9,848 nucleotides of DNA from Pseudomonadota bacterium (GCA_030610915.1 JAUWQS010000039.1:1-9848); one strand, 5' to 3'; positions 1-7,530 are shown, counted from the stretch's first letter. Numbers and translations: made by a program. The notes: generated from the sequence alone by a model not told the origin.

Positions 1-80
1 CCCACCTGTATAGTTACGTGATTTCTTTGTATTTAAACCTATCTGCGTTCATCCGTGTGAATCTGTGGCTGAGTAGTTAC
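1..80 (-). mobile_element. Right end of a repeat/MITE-like element, partial
   Basis: Read on the minus strand from base 80 inward, this begins with GTAACTACTCAG, identical to the first 12 bases of the inverted repeats of the complete element at 9110-9396. It continues into three near-repeat decamers at 68-39 with cores CACAGAT, CACGGAT and CGCAGAT, a kind of short periodic repeat I associate with intergenic repeats in environmental bacterial genomes. A degenerate second end (GTAACTATACAGG) lies at 17-5. The other end of the element would be left of the window, so neither its length nor its cargo can be judged. If it behaves like the 9110-9396 element, the 8-bp target duplication here is 81-88 (acaccatc). 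The shared terminus is directly visible; membership in the same mobile family is inference. Confidence 0.6.
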
Positions 81-1095
81 ACACCATCATAAGTTCTTCC
101 CTCGAAACAGTGGAAGTTCCCACCTTTCCCACAACAATCCCGGCGGCATGATTTGCCAGGACTGCCGCCTCCTTAAATGTTGCGCCGGCTGCAAGACAGA
201 GGGCTAAGACGCCTATCACAGTATCTCCGGCGCCGGTCACATCAAAGACCTCTCTCGCAACAGCGGGGATATGGGTAATTCCACCATTATTCTCAAAGAG
301 GCTCATGCCCTCCTCGCCCCTGGTTATAAGGACAGCCTTAAACCCAAATCTCTCAAGAAGAGTTTCCCCGCTTTTGACAAGATCATCCTCGCTGACAATC
401 TCCCGACCTGCGGCGCGTCCGGCCTCATGATGATTGGGTGTTATCATGTCAATATCCTGATAGAGAGAAAAGTCGCTCTGCTTCGGGTCAACACAGACAA
501 CGACATCCCTGCCGGATATTACCTTCTTAATTCCGTTTAACAGTCTTTTCGAGACAATACCTTTGTTATAATCCGAAATTACAACTGCGCCCAGGTCATC
601 CCTCACCGCCTCGACATACTCTACTATCCTGTCGATGCTGTCTGAGTTAACCGGCTGTTTATTCTCCCTGTCAAATCTTACCACCTGCTGGCTGTGGGCT
701 ACAATCCTTGTCTTTACAGTTGTGGGGCGGTCATGTTCTACAACGATACCTTTCGTATCAACATTCATCTTCCTTAATCTTGCTATCAACCACCTTCCCA
801 TATCATCCGACCCGATGACACCGGTAACGGCAACCCCTCCTCCCATGGAAAATACGTTATTCAATACATTGGCGCTGCCGCCTAACAGGAAGCTCTCAGA
901 GGTAACCTTGACGACGGGCACCGGAGCCTCCGGAGAGATGCGGGACACCTGACCCCAGATAAACTGGTCAACCATTAAATCTCCCACCACCAGGACCTTC
1001 GATCTGGGAAAACTATCAATTATCTCCCGAAACCTCTTACGATCACTCACGCTAAGGCCACCCACAACCCATACACAAAAGTCAATAGTTGCCAT
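49..1095 (-). CDS. rfaE1: D-glycero-beta-D-manno-heptose-7-phosphate kinase (stand-alone kinase, RfaE1/HldE N-terminal type)
   Basis: PfkB/ribokinase-family kinase that phosphorylates heptose 7-phosphate at C1 in the cytoplasm, a step toward ADP-heptose for LPS inner core. Visible motifs: SRISPEAPVPVVKV at residues 51-64, typical of this enzyme; GGSANV at 72-77 in the substrate-binding lid region; DVTGAGDTVIGVLA at 285-298, with D291 the expected catalytic base; and VVGKVGTSTVS near 321-331, closely resembling the end of the kinase domain of E. coli HldE. The adenylyltransferase domain of bifunctional HldE is absent, so a separate RfaE2 is expected elsewhere. The ATG at 1095 has no Shine-Dalgarno and lies only about 7 nt from the predicted transcription start. 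A GTG at 1050 preceded by GGTGG would give 333 aa and is a serious alternative. The C-terminal residues 340-348 and the TGA stop are encoded by a repeat-element end. Confidence 0.93.
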   Translation of the reverse strand: MATIDFCVWVVGGLSVSDRKRFREIIDSFPRSKVLVVGDLMVDQFIWGQVSRISPEAPVPVVKVTSESFLLGGSANVLNNVFSMGGGVAVTGVIGSDDMGRWLIARLRKMNVDTKGIVVEHDRPTTVKTRIVAHSQQVVRFDRENKQPVNSDSIDRIVEYVEAVRDDLGAVVISDYNKGIVSKRLLNGIKKVISGRDVVVCVDPKQSDFSLYQDIDMITPNHHEAGRAAGREIVSEDDLVKSGETLLERFGFKAVLITRGEEGMSLFENNGGITHIPAVAREVFDVTGAGDTVIGVLALCLAAGATFKEAAVLANHAAGIVVGKVGTSTVSREELMMVCNYSATDSHG

Positions 1096-1286
1096 CTATA
1101 AAACTAATATGCTATTATCACACATGGGTTTTGTCAATTGATTTCTAAGAGTTTCAAAAGCCGGAGAAACTTTCATGGCTTGCTGCCACAACGAAATATG
1201 AAAATCCCCCTTACCCTATTAAATGGAGAACGGAGGGATTTCAGATAAACTTCCAAAGGCTGACTTCACCGGAGGGTCCCGCCAGG
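1096..1286. other. Divergent intergenic region between rfaE1 and the ATPase operon
   Basis: 191 bp separating the divergent kinase and ATPase genes. It contains the kinase promoter on the minus strand. On the plus strand I found no pair of hexamers with acceptable spacing for the ATPase operon; an AT-rich TATTAA at 1217-1222 could be a -10 but has no -35 partner. There is no room for the coiled-coil G/H stalk subunit that often precedes subunit I. GGAGG at 1271-1275 is the likely ribosome binding site of ntpI. Confidence 0.6.
1109..1137 (-). promoter_or_regulatory. Sigma70-like promoter for rfaE1
   Basis: On the minus strand a perfect -35 hexamer TTGACA (1137-1132) is followed, after a 17-bp spacer, by TAGCAT (1114-1109), a four-of-six match to the -10 consensus. 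Transcription would start near 1102, just before the kinase ATG at 1095, which favours the downstream GTG at 1050 as the real start. Prediction from sequence only. Confidence 0.5.
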
Positions 1287-3290
1287 ATGATACCCTTATT
1301 TATAAATACGCCCGAATCAATGATGAAGATGAAGGTGATAACCCTCAAGAACCTCTCCGGCAAGACTCTCAAGCTACTGCAGAAAATTGGTGTTCTCCAT
1401 GTGGAAAAGGCAACGGAGCTGGGACCTGTCGACAAAGCGGCAATCGAAAGGGATGTAGGCCGCGTAAAAAAAGCGCTGACCTATGCGGATGATATCATTG
1501 CATATCTAAAAGAGGGAAGAACTATCTTTCTGCCGGAATATATTACACCCCGCTCCCTTGATGAAATTACAGACCGGATCAGCAAAATCCATGATAGATT
1601 TATAAAACTTACAGGGAAAACAGGGCGATTAAAGGAAGAAACTGCAAATCTTGAAGAGCTTGGGAAATACCTTGGCACCCTGTCAGGTGAGATAAATGTA
1701 TCACTGAAAGATCTGCATTACTCCGGGAGCTATATTTTCACTGATATCCTGGCCCTTCCCAAAGAAGCCTATAAGATATTCAAAGAAAAAGCAGGTCGGC
1801 TCCTGCTCCGGGATATCACTGTCCCTGTTGAAGACAAGATCGTAATCTATTTTATTGCAGGCTCTGAAAATCAAAAGATTATAGAAACCCTGATCAGGGA
1901 GATTGGGGCAACAAGCATGAAGATACCGGCTGAAGAGCTGACTATGATGGAGTTCTTACAAGAGAGTGATGAAATAATTCGCAAAATGAAGGAGGAGATA
2001 GAGGAATCTCAAAAAGAGACGCAACGTCTGATCGAAGAAGATTTAGACGGGATAGTCCTCTTAAGGGAACTACTCGCCGCGGAGAGCGAAAGGTTGTCCG
2101 TCCTCAAACAGGCATGCGAGTCAAAATATGTCACCCTGATTGAGGGCTGGGTACCGCAAGGCAGCGTAGCTGCGGCAACTTCCAGATTAAATGAGACCCT
2201 GGAGCATGTATTTATCGAGACAAGGTGTCCCGCTCCCGGGGATGAGCCTCCAACGAAGCTTAAAAATCCTCCCGCTATTCGACCATTTCAGGTCATCGTA
2301 AACCTCTTCAGTCTTCCCGGATACGGCGACTGGGATCCCACACCTGTTGTGGCCTATTTCTTCGCCTTCTTCTTCGGACTCATGCTCAATGACGTGGTGT
2401 ATGCTATCGGACTTATTTTATTAGCCAGATTTCTCCTGGATAAATTTGTGGACGATCCAGCCTCCGAGGGGGTCCATCTGTTTCGCAACGTCTTGTACAT
2501 CAGCGGATCGGCGGCTCTTCTTTTTGGATTACTTTCCGGAGCTTTTCTCGGAGATTTTCTGAACAGGTACTTCGGCATCGAGTTAAAAACCATCGCATTG
2601 GCGGGACAGGTGCAAAAACAACTCTCCGACCCCATCTCATTTATTATCCTTTCGCTGCTTATAGGGATGATTCATGTAAACACGGCCCATATACTGGCGC
2701 TCATCAGAGGGATCAGGAAAGGCAACAAGGGATTGATACTCAGCAAAACAGGACTATTCCTTTCAGAGATTTTCGGCATACCCTATCTCTTTGAGACCCT
2801 GCTGCACATAAGACTCCTGCCATTAGCTCCTGAAGTGTATCCCGCCTTTGTCTATCCTTTATCCGCTGGCCTGATATTCATTCTCATCGGGGCATTGATG
2901 CAGATGGGCCTTATGGGGGCGATCTTCTGTATCTTTGATCTCACCGGCTTCCTGGGGGATATCATGTCATACTCCAGGCTGGCGGGAGTGGGTCTTGCAA
3001 CCTTTTATCTCGCCTCATCTTTCAATCTTCTCGCCGAATGGTTTTCTTCCACTCTAAGAAATTTGATACCCGGCGTCGCCGGATTCGTTATTGCATCTAT
3101 CGTGGCCATGATAATACTTGTCGTCCTGCATGTCTTCAATCTGCTTCTTAGCAGCCTGGCAGCTTTTATACATTCACTCAGGCTGTGTTTTGTGGAATTT
3201 TTAATGAAGTTTTATGAAGGGGGTGGTAGAGAATATGCCCCGTTTCATCTGAGGCATCAAAGGCATGTGGTTGTAGGCACAAAATCTTAA
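1287..3290 (+). CDS. ntpI: V/A-type ATPase subunit I (stator a-subunit homologue)
   Basis: Membrane stator subunit that provides the ion half-channels next to the proteolipid ring and anchors the peripheral stalk. At 667 aa it has the family length. Residues 1 to about 345 form the soluble arm with helical coiled-coil stretches (about 90-130 and 220-275). Residues about 353-630 hold roughly seven to eight hydrophobic segments, starting with DPTPVVAYFFAFFFGLMLND. Two arginines expected to face the ring carboxylates are present: R564 in GDIMSYSRLAG and R632 in HSLRLCFVEF, matching R735 and R799 of yeast Vph1. The end KFYEGGGREYAPF is typical. The start at 1287 has GGAGG eleven nt upstream. Most homologues begin close to the MMKMKV here (ATGs at 1320, 1323, 1329), so the first 11-14 residues may be extra, but those ATGs lack a ribosome binding site. 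First gene of the operon, 14 bp before ntpK. Confidence 0.95.
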   Translation: MIPLFINTPESMMKMKVITLKNLSGKTLKLLQKIGVLHVEKATELGPVDKAAIERDVGRVKKALTYADDIIAYLKEGRTIFLPEYITPRSLDEITDRISKIHDRFIKLTGKTGRLKEETANLEELGKYLGTLSGEINVSLKDLHYSGSYIFTDILALPKEAYKIFKEKAGRLLLRDITVPVEDKIVIYFIAGSENQKIIETLIREIGATSMKIPAEELTMMEFLQESDEIIRKMKEEIEESQKETQRLIEEDLDGIVLLRELLAAESERLSVLKQACESKYVTLIEGWVPQGSVAAATSRLNETLEHVFIETRCPAPGDEPPTKLKNPPAIRPFQVIVNLFSLPGYGDWDPTPVVAYFFAFFFGLMLNDVVYAIGLILLARFLLDKFVDDPASEGVHLFRNVLYISGSAALLFGLLSGAFLGDFLNRYFGIELKTIALAGQVQKQLSDPISFIILSLLIGMIHVNTAHILALIRGIRKGNKGLILSKTGLFLSEIFGIPYLFETLLHIRLLPLAPEVYPAFVYPLSAGLIFILIGALMQMGLMGAIFCIFDLTGFLGDIMSYSRLAGVGLATFYLASSFNLLAEWFSSTLRNLIPGVAGFVIASIVAMIILVVLHVFNLLLSSLAAFIHSLRLCFVEFLMKFYEGGGREYAPFHLRHQRHVVVGTKS

Positions 3291-3293
3291 AAC

Positions 3294-3300
3294 GAGGTGA
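3294..3300 (+). promoter_or_regulatory. Strong ribosome binding site of ntpK
   Basis: GAGGTGA lies four nt before the ntpK ATG, with a purine-rich aaaa spacer. It is the clearest Shine-Dalgarno in the operon, fitting the need for many K copies (a ring of about ten) per complex, whereas the following ntpE has none. Confidence 0.6.
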
Positions 3301-3304
3301 AAAA

Positions 3305-3772
3305 ATGACTGAAATACAGGCTCTTGCCACACTGGGGGGGGCAACCGCACTGGCGGGAGGTCTGGCTGGATCGGCGATAGGTATTTCAATGGCCGCATCC
3401 GCCGGAGTGGCGACTCTTTCCGAAGAACCGGGACAGTTGAGAAATATTATAGTGCTCGCGTCTCTTCCCATGACACAAACCTTTTATGGATTGATCATTT
3501 TTATCATTATCCTTACCGTGGTCAGCCCGAACCTTCCGGCTACCGGCGGCGCCGGTATCGGGGTTCTTTCCATCGGTGTTATGGGCGCCGTCGCCGAGCT
3601 TTTTTCCTCGATTTTCCAGGGATCGGTTTGCGCTTCGGGCATAGCGCTTCTGCCAAAAACAAAGGGGCGGATACTCACCACATCGATGATGCTCGCCGTC
3701 TTTGTGGAACTTATCGGTGTACTGGGACTGGTATTTGTAATCATGGCGTTGAACATTGCGGGGTTTATGTAG
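3305..3772 (+). CDS. ntpK: V/A-type ATPase proteolipid subunit K (rotor ring c-subunit), Na+-type ligand set
   Basis: Forms the membrane rotor ring that carries the coupling ion. 155 aa, four transmembrane helices (about 6-36, 46-73, 82-113, 124-152) made of two fused hairpins, the same design and length as E. hirae NtpK (156 aa). The ion-binding carboxylate is E135 in AVFVELIG; the first hairpin has none, so one ion site per four helices. Ligands known from the E. hirae Na+ site are all retained: L54, T57 and Q58 with Y61 in LPMTQTFYG, Q105 in FSSIFQGSV, and E135. This predicts Na+ rather than H+ as coupling ion (inference from homology). Codons 10-13 include a run of eight G at 3334-3341. 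Strong upstream ribosome binding site; stop is 8 nt before ntpE. Confidence 0.95.
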   Translation: MTEIQALATLGGATALAGGLAGSAIGISMAASAGVATLSEEPGQLRNIIVLASLPMTQTFYGLIIFIIILTVVSPNLPATGGAGIGVLSIGVMGAVAELFSSIFQGSVCASGIALLPKTKGRILTTSMMLAVFVELIGVLGLVFVIMALNIAGFM

Positions 3773-3780
3773 AACATATT

Positions 3781-4377
3781 ATGAAAGCTGATAAAATAAG
3801 GAAAGCCGTTCTCGAAAAGGCCGGGAAGGATGCCGACAAAATCACAAGCGACGCCGGGCTCAGGGCAAGCGAGATGATCGAAGAGGCAAAAGACCGGAGG
3901 AGACAGAGATTCGAAAAGGAAAAAAAGATGATCATCGATGAGGCCCGCCGCGAGGCATCAAAGATCCTGGCCCAGGCCTCACTGAAAGCCCGTCAGGAAA
4001 TATTGAAGCAAAAGAACGCTGTCATCAATGAGATTATTTCAAAGGTTAAGAATGAACTGCGACAGGCTGCACCCGACAAAAAATCACTCCTCCATCTCAT
4101 CAAAGAGGCAATCGATGCCTTCGAAACGGAAGACAGTGTCAGGATATTTGTCTCCCATAAAGACGCCGGCGATGTCAGTAAGATTATTGAAGAGAACAGC
4201 AGCTTAAGCCAAAAAATAACGGAAGTCAGGGAAATTGACTGCCTGGGCGGGATTCTTGCCGAGAAGACCAGCGGCATGGTGAGCATCGATAATACATTCG
4301 ATACCAGACTCGAGATGTTGATGGCGAAAATATTGCCGGAAATCGGCAGGAAACTCTTTGGAGCGGGTGAAAGTTGA
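3781..4377 (+). CDS. ntpE: V/A-type ATPase peripheral stalk subunit E
   Basis: Peripheral stalk subunit holding the catalytic head stationary against subunit I. 198 aa: residues about 1-90 are a charged, Ala/Glu/Lys-rich long helix (for example ASEMIEEAKDRRRQRFEKEKKM) that should form a coiled coil with a G/H-type partner. The C-terminal globular part carries the usual DCLGGILAEKTSGMVSIDNTFDTRLE region at about 153-178, which binds the top of the head. The ATG at 3781, 8 nt after the ntpK stop, gives the normal length; a longer frame opening inside ntpK at 3628 is not plausible. No Shine-Dalgarno is visible, so translation is probably coupled to ntpK. Its stop overlaps the TTG start of ntpC. 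No G/H partner gene is present in the window. Confidence 0.93.
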   Translation: MKADKIRKAVLEKAGKDADKITSDAGLRASEMIEEAKDRRRQRFEKEKKMIIDEARREASKILAQASLKARQEILKQKNAVINEIISKVKNELRQAAPDKKSLLHLIKEAIDAFETEDSVRIFVSHKDAGDVSKIIEENSSLSQKITEVREIDCLGGILAEKTSGMVSIDNTFDTRLEMLMAKILPEIGRKLFGAGES

Positions 4378-5414
4378 ATCTAATCAGCACTCGTTACGCA
4401 TTTTCATCAGCCTATCTTAAAGGCGAAGAGGCCAGAGTCATATCTGCCGGCCATGTCGATGAAATGCTGCAAAAATCGACCACTCAGGATATACTGGAAG
4501 CCATTAGAGATACTGACATTGGCGGTTATCTTCGGGAGCAACCTGTCAAAACCTTTGACGATGCCGATCAATATCTATGGAGATACCTCGGGGAATGCAT
4601 GAAGCGCCTCCGCCGGTTGAACCCTCCCTCCGACATTATTCGTCTCGTCGATCTATATATGGAAAAGTATGACGTTCTGAATACCAAGATATCATTAAGA
4701 CAGGTTTTAGCCGGTAAAACAGCTCCCATGGCGCCGCTGGGCATAATTTATGACCAGGGATATCTCGATGAGTTGTCGGATGTAAAGAGTGTTGAGGAAA
4801 TCATTGACGTGCTTGTGAAATGCAACCTGGTTGATTACGCATCTATCGTAGAAGATATTAAAGAAATCGATATAGGGTCTATGCCGAAATGGGAAGCCGG
4901 ACTGGGCAGAATGTACTATGTACGACTGACAGGCACGATGGCAAAGATGGGGGATAGTCGCGTATCTATCAAAGCCCTCGGCATTATGATCGATTTTATA
5001 AATCTTCAGGCCGTTTTTCGATCTGTCCTCCTCGGGAAGGAAGCCCCTGCCGGGAGGTCTGCACTCGATGGGGGGCATATGCTCTCAGGCCGCATCGTAA
5101 AAGAGTTGTTCTCTTTCAAGCCCGCCGAAATAACGGCCGGACTGGAACATACCGAATACCATCAGATGGCCCGGGAAATTTTAAAAAGATATGAGCAGGA
5201 AAAAAACATAACGGCTATAGACAGGACTATAGATAAACACAGATTCAGACTGTTGAAGGAACTACTCTCCCCCAGGATATTAACGTCCCTTAACATATTC
5301 TGGTATCTGATCCTGAAAGAACTTGAGATACGCAATGTAAGACTAATCCTGAAGGCACTGGCAGATGGCATACCGCTGTCAGAGATTAAGGACTATCTGG
5401 TGATTGCGCCATGA
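4374..5414 (+). CDS. ntpC: V/A-type ATPase subunit C (d/AC39-type central stalk socket)
   Basis: 346 aa, soluble, all-helical subunit that sits on the proteolipid ring and receives the D/F central stalk. Opening residues (ISTRYAFSSAYLKGEEARVI) and the alternation of helical bundles with conserved short motifs are typical of the AC39/Vma6 family; the length is normal. The start is a TTG at 4374 overlapping the ntpE stop (TTGA), with GGAG at 4360-4363 upstream; no in-frame ATG gives a complete N-terminus. The stop overlaps the ATG of the next gene by four bases (ATGA). The context leaves little doubt, although subunit C is one of the less conserved members of the complex. Confidence 0.92.
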   Translation: MNLISTRYAFSSAYLKGEEARVISAGHVDEMLQKSTTQDILEAIRDTDIGGYLREQPVKTFDDADQYLWRYLGECMKRLRRLNPPSDIIRLVDLYMEKYDVLNTKISLRQVLAGKTAPMAPLGIIYDQGYLDELSDVKSVEEIIDVLVKCNLVDYASIVEDIKEIDIGSMPKWEAGLGRMYYVRLTGTMAKMGDSRVSIKALGIMIDFINLQAVFRSVLLGKEAPAGRSALDGGHMLSGRIVKELFSFKPAEITAGLEHTEYHQMAREILKRYEQEKNITAIDRTIDKHRFRLLKELLSPRILTSLNIFWYLILKELEIRNVRLILKALADGIPLSEIKDYLVIAP

Positions 5415-5788
5415 TGCAACCGCGGAAGTTGAAGATCGCCGTTATCGGCAATAAAGATCAGGCAGCGCTCATGCAGCTCGCCGGGGTTGACGAATACAGG
5501 GTGATAGAAGACGACCGCAATGTCGGGGAAAAAGTCAGGGAAGCGCTAAGGGAATTTGAAAAAGATACATCGATCGGGATAATCCTGATACCGGGAAACT
5601 GGACGGATTACGTGGATGACCTTATCAAATATATCGAGAAAAAGAAGACGGTAACTCCGGTCATTGTCGAGATACCTCCAAGATTTGATACAGAAAGAGA
5701 AGATGTAAGAGAATTCTACAAATCTTACACGAAGAAATTATTAGGATTTGCCATAGAGATTCAGCGCCCTGCAGAAAGGAATGATTAA
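5411..5788 (+). CDS. ntpF: V/A-type ATPase central stalk subunit F
   Basis: Small (125 aa) alpha/beta subunit that binds D in the rotor shaft and can modulate ATP hydrolysis. The N-terminal strand and loop KIAVIGNKDQAALMQLAGVDEY (about residues 7-28) and the later GIILIPGNWTDYV and PVIVEIPPRFD segments follow the CheY-like fold of the family. The start ATG overlaps the ntpC stop (a second ATG follows immediately at 5414) and the TAA stop overlaps the ntpA start (TAATG), indicating translational coupling. The E. hirae equivalent is called NtpG, so the symbol differs between naming schemes. Confidence 0.9.
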   Translation: MMQPRKLKIAVIGNKDQAALMQLAGVDEYRVIEDDRNVGEKVREALREFEKDTSIGIILIPGNWTDYVDDLIKYIEKKKTVTPVIVEIPPRFDTEREDVREFYKSYTKKLLGFAIEIQRPAERND

Positions 5789-7530
5789 TGGGAAAGATCT
5801 GGAGGATTTCGGGGCCCGTCGTAATCGCGGAAGAGATGCGGGGGACACGTGTATACGAAGTCGTCGAGGTTGGAGACGCGAGGCTTTCCGGAGAGGTAAT
5901 CGGACTCGAGGAAGATAAGGCGGTCATACAGGTCTATGAAGACACCGTTGGACTTCGCGTTGGGGAACCGGTCAAAGGAACTGGAGAAATCCTGATGGTG
6001 GAGCTTGGACCGGGGCTCGTTGGAAATATCTTTGACGGCACTCAGAGATCTCTTGTTACAATGATTGAAGCCACAGGTGATTTTATAGAAAGAGGAGTGC
6101 GAACCTCTCCCCTCGACCGGAACAGGAGGTGGCATTTCACACCTTCAGTCAAAGCCGGCGATCAGATCGAAGAGGGCGATATTATCGGCGGCGTTTCTGA
6201 AACAGGGCTCGTGGAACACAAAATTATGGCGCCGATAGGTGTCAATGGCTCGATACAGGAGATCTCCGAGGGTGATTACACGATAGAAGAGACGGTTGCG
6301 CTCGTAGTAGATGATAAAGGCAAGGAAAAACAGATTACACTTATGCAGCGATGGCCGGCGAGAAAACCCAGGCTCTACAAAAAGAGATTGAAGCCCGAAA
6401 ACCTGCTTATCACCGGAACCAGAATTATAGATTACATGTTTCCCCTGGCGCTTGGCGGCAAGGCAGCGATACCCGGCGGCTTCGGAACCGGAAAGACTGT
6501 AACCCTGCAGCAGATGGCGAGATGGGCCCAGACGCAGATAAACATCTATGTAGGTTGCGGGGAACGAGGGAACGAAATGGCGGATGTCCTCCATAGTTTC
6601 AGGAAACTTAAAGACCCAAGCACCGGCAGACTATTACAGGAAAAAGAAATATTTATCGCCAACACATCCAATATGCCCGTTGTGGCAAGGGAGATCAGCA
6701 TCTTCATAGGCATCACCATTGCTGAGTACTTCAGAGATATGGGATACGATGTACTCCTCGTCGCCGATTCCACTTCACGATGGGCTGAAGCGATGAGGGA
6801 AATAGGAGCAAGGCTGGAAGAGACACCCGGAGAGGAAGGCTTTCCGACATATCTCGGGTCAAGACTGGCTTCATTCTACGAGAGATCAGGAAGGGTCGAG
6901 TGCAAGGGAAATCCATCGAGGACGGGGTCGATTACCGTAATCGGAGCGGTAAGCCCTCCGGGAGCCGACTTCAGCGAGCCGGTCACTCAAAATACCCTCA
7001 GGATCGTTGAAGCGCTCTACTCACTGGATGTTGCCCTGGCAAATAAACGACATTTCCCTACAATAAGCTGGCTTGGCAGCTACAGTCTCTACACAGACGC
7101 AACGAGAAAGTGGTGGAGTTCAATCAGCCCCGAATGGTCGGAAACAAGAAACATAGCGCTCAAAATACTTCAGCAGGAGGCGGAATTAGAAGAAATTTTA
7201 ACGCTTGTCGGTCCTGAATCGCTGCCTGAAGATGATAAACTGGTTCTCCTTGTCGCAAGAATGATAAGGGAGGATTTCCTTATGCAGAACGCCTACCATC
7301 CGGTTGACACATATACAACTCCCCGAAGGGCGCATATGATGCTCGGAACAATCATGAAATTTCATGAACTTGCTCAGAAACTGTCCGCATCGGGAACATT
7401 GGTAAGCGAGATCGCCTCTTCACAGATGTTGCAGAAAATATCAAGAATGAAAGAGATATCGAATGAAGACATAGAGGGATATATTGAGGACTTACGGTCT
7501 GATATGGAGAATCAGAAAGAGGGAATATAG
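5788..7530 (+). CDS. ntpA: V/A-type ATPase catalytic subunit A
   Basis: Catalytic subunit; three copies alternate with B in the cytoplasmic head and hydrolyse or synthesise ATP. 580 aa, close to the 593 aa of E. hirae NtpA. N-terminal beta-barrel (GKIWRISGPVVIAE), then the non-homologous bulge region typical of A subunits (about 110-190). The P-loop GGFGTGKT is at 230-237 with K236 as the phosphate-binding lysine; the usual second residue is Pro rather than Gly. E259 in CGERGNEM is the catalytic glutamate. Conserved blocks PTYLGSRLASFYERSGRV, AVSPPGADFSEPVTQNTLR and KRHFPTISWLGSYSLY follow. The start ATG overlaps the ntpF stop (TAATG), and its TAG stop shares a base with the GTG start of ntpB. 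Confidence 0.97.
   Translation: MGKIWRISGPVVIAEEMRGTRVYEVVEVGDARLSGEVIGLEEDKAVIQVYEDTVGLRVGEPVKGTGEILMVELGPGLVGNIFDGTQRSLVTMIEATGDFIERGVRTSPLDRNRRWHFTPSVKAGDQIEEGDIIGGVSETGLVEHKIMAPIGVNGSIQEISEGDYTIEETVALVVDDKGKEKQITLMQRWPARKPRLYKKRLKPENLLITGTRIIDYMFPLALGGKAAIPGGFGTGKTVTLQQMARWAQTQINIYVGCGERGNEMADVLHSFRKLKDPSTGRLLQEKEIFIANTSNMPVVAREISIFIGITIAEYFRDMGYDVLLVADSTSRWAEAMREIGARLEETPGEEGFPTYLGSRLASFYERSGRVECKGNPSRTGSITVIGAVSPPGADFSEPVTQNTLRIVEALYSLDVALANKRHFPTISWLGSYSLYTDATRKWWSSISPEWSETRNIALKILQQEAELEEILTLVGPESLPEDDKLVLLVARMIREDFLMQNAYHPVDTYTTPRRAHMMLGTIMKFHELAQKLSASGTLVSEIASSQMLQKISRMKEISNEDIEGYIEDLRSDMENQKEGI

Noticed and set aside
1223..1492. 89-aa plus-strand frame before and overlapping the start of ntpI, considered as the missing coiled-coil stalk subunit
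   Set aside because: It is low-complexity and polar without heptad helices, overlaps 200 bp of the clear ntpI frame, and looks like a shadow reading.
3628..3780. N-terminal extension of ntpE starting inside ntpK
   Set aside because: The extension reads out of frame through the conserved fourth helix of ntpK; ATG at 3781 gives the normal family length.
6145..6594. 149-aa minus-strand frame inside ntpA
   Set aside because: Antisense to the strongly conserved A subunit; no recognisable motif.
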